From assembly GCA_003217835.1 (NCBI GenBank), contig QHMQ01000067.1:1-5451 (forward strand): a DNA stretch of 5,451 nt, given 5' to 3'. This DNA comes from Verrucomicrobiota bacterium (GTDB lineage: Bacteria > Verrucomicrobiota > Verrucomicrobiia > Chthoniobacterales > UBA10450). Made by a program: the position numbers and the translations under genes. Positions 4,308-5,451 of the stretch are shown here, piece after piece; the first letter of the stretch is position 1; each line of letters starts with the position of its first letter. Below the pieces are notes generated by a model that saw nothing but the letters and a program-made list of their open reading frames with translations, was not told the origin of the DNA and searched no databases.

Positions 4308-5451
4308 ATGGTTTCGGCGTTTCTAAACACGGTCAAGATACCGGAATTGCGCCGGCGCGTTTTATTTACGCTGGCGGTGATCGTGATTGTGCGTTTAGGC
4401 GCGGCGATCACGACTCCGGGGGTCAACCAGGCTGTGTTGCAGGAATGGTTCCGCACGGCATCTGACAAAACCGGTGGCGGCGTCGCGGCGCTTTTCAATC
4501 TGTTCAGCGGCGGCGCGCTGGAAAATTGCGCCATCTTCTCCCTGGGCATTATGCCCTACATCAGCGCCTCGATTATGATGCAGCTGCTCACTGCAGTGAT
4601 TCCGCAGCTCGGAAGGATGGCGCGCGAAGATGGCGGGCGACAGAAGATCATGCAGTTCACGCGCTACGCCACCCTCGGGCTGTGCATTTTTCAGGGTTAC
4701 CTGCTGGCGCTATCATTTCAGCACCCGGAATCGTATCACACGATGCTGCCGGGGATCACGGACACAATCAGGTCTGTCGGCATTCCTCTGGTAGATGATC
4801 TTGGTTGGACATTTCGAATTGTGACGGTGATCTCGCTCACGACCGGCACACTTTTTTTGATGTGGCTGGGTGATCAAATCACCGAGCGCGGGATTGGCAA
4901 CGGAATCTCGCTCATCATCACGATCGGCATTGTCGCGCGGCTGCCCGCTGCATTGGCGCAAGCATGGAAGACCTTTGTGCCGTCAGCGCAAACGGGAACC
5001 AGTCAGGTCAATCCGGCGATTCTCGTGCTCATGGTGGCGTTCTTATTTATTGTCATCGCGGCCGTAATCGCGATTACGCAAGGTGTTCGCAAGATCACGG
5101 TCCAGTACGCAAAGCGTGTCGTTGGGCGAAAAATGTACGGCGGACAGACGCAGTACATGCCATTGAAAGTGAATTACGCAGGCGTGATGCCGATTATCTT
5201 CGCTTGGGCGCTACTTCTCTTTCCGACCACGATTGTTGGCTTCGCATTTAAAAACAGTCCGACGGCTGCGAAGATCGCCAGCGCGCTTTCCAACGGGTGG
5301 CCGCATTACGTCGTCCTTGCCGGCATGATCTTCTTCTTCAGTTATTTCTGGGTTGCGACGCAGTTTCAACCATCGCAAATCGCAGACGACCTAAAGAAAT
5401 ATGGTGGTTACATTCCCGGGGTGCGACCCGGAAAACCGACTTCCGAGTTTC
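4308..5451 (+). CDS. secY: Preprotein translocase subunit SecY, 5' part (runs off the window)
   Basis: SecY is the central channel of the Sec translocon, moving unfolded proteins across or into the inner membrane with SecE, SecG, SecA and docked ribosomes. The 381 visible residues cover about eight of ten membrane segments: roughly 18-37, 76-96, 117-137, 168-187, 198-214, 234-257, 290-312 and 334-355. The N-terminus (FLNTVKIPELRRRVLFTL) is typical. A plug-like segment (FNLFSGGALEN) is at 63-73, signature GIMPYISASIMMQLL at 80-94, and WLGDQITERGIGNGISLII at 186-204. The cytoplasmic loop after segment 6 has RKITVQYAKRVVG (261-273), and the next has GVRPGKPT (371-378), whose Arg matches the conserved Arg357 of E. 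coli. An in-frame TAG at 4302 makes the ATG at 4308 the first usable start. No Shine-Dalgarno is evident. The final two membrane segments lie beyond the window. Confidence 0.98.
   Translation, partial: MVSAFLNTVKIPELRRRVLFTLAVIVIVRLGAAITTPGVNQAVLQEWFRTASDKTGGGVAALFNLFSGGALENCAIFSLGIMPYISASIMMQLLTAVIPQLGRMAREDGGRQKIMQFTRYATLGLCIFQGYLLALSFQHPESYHTMLPGITDTIRSVGIPLVDDLGWTFRIVTVISLTTGTLFLMWLGDQITERGIGNGISLIITIGIVARLPAALAQAWKTFVPSAQTGTSQVNPAILVLMVAFLFIVIAAVIAITQGVRKITVQYAKRVVGRKMYGGQTQYMPLKVNYAGVMPIIFAWALLLFPTTIVGFAFKNSPTAAKIASALSNGWPHYVVLAGMIFFFSYFWVATQFQPSQIADDLKKYGGYIPGVRPGKPTSEF
5063..5078 (+). repeat. 16-bp perfect palindrome inside secY
   Basis: CGTAATCGCGATTACG equals its own reverse complement over all 16 bases. 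It lies in the codons for VIAIT at the end of the sixth membrane segment. As RNA it could form a 6-bp stem with a CGCG loop. It could be a protein-binding site or chance; nothing else nearby supports either. Confidence 0.6.

Noticed and set aside
4852..4858. Seven-T run in secY as a frameshift or terminator site
   Set aside because: It reads normally through Leu-Phe-Leu of a membrane segment, there is no stem before it, and it is not in a slippery frame arrangement.
4526..5251. Plus-strand frames of 90, 65 and 95 codons inside secY
   Set aside because: They lie in other frames of a continuous SecY reading frame of 381 codons with the expected membrane segments; they carry no recognisable motif.

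Overview
The window is a stretch of bacterial ribosomal-protein operon (the S10/spc type cluster), all on the + strand and almost entirely coding. In order it holds rpmC (L29), rpsQ (S17), rplN (L14), rplX (L24), rplE (L5), rpsH (S8), rplF (L6), rplR (L18), rpsE (S5), rplO (L15) and the first 381 codons of secY, which runs off the right edge. The first 16 bases probably hold the last codons of an upstream gene, expected to be rplP (L16). The largest gaps are 35 nt (rpsQ to rplN) and 32 nt (rplO to secY). Other junctions are 2 to 12 nt apart or overlap, so the set is probably one transcript. No RNA gene, mobile element, CRISPR array or long non-coding stretch is visible.

The gene order suggests the organism. 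rpsN (S14) is missing between rplE and rpsH, and rpmD (L30) is missing between rpsE and rplO. From memory, Chlamydiae have this same order. Several protein details (the SSGHGKTS stretch of L15, NRCAKVVKGGRRFSFSAL of S5, MPLKVNYAGVMPIIFA of SecY) also fit the PVC group. Moderate GC and non-chlamydial sequence detail point to Verrucomicrobiota, perhaps a soil lineage near Chthoniobacterales. This placement is inference and no search was run.

The genes work together: ten build the ribosome (L29 and L24 at the tunnel exit, L14 at the subunit interface, L5/L18 with 5S rRNA, L6 near the factor-binding region, L15 inside the large subunit, and S17, S8 and S5 in the small subunit). SecY forms the membrane channel to which ribosomes dock, so linking it to these genes ties secretion capacity to ribosome output.

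I see no previously undescribed system here; this is a core housekeeping locus. Points worth a second look are lineage-type departures: the two missing genes, lysine-rich tails on L24 and L15, an N-terminal extension on S17, few Shine-Dalgarno sequences, an in-frame A7 slippery site in the L15 tail, and several perfect inverted repeats inside coding sequence, including a 16-bp palindrome in secY.
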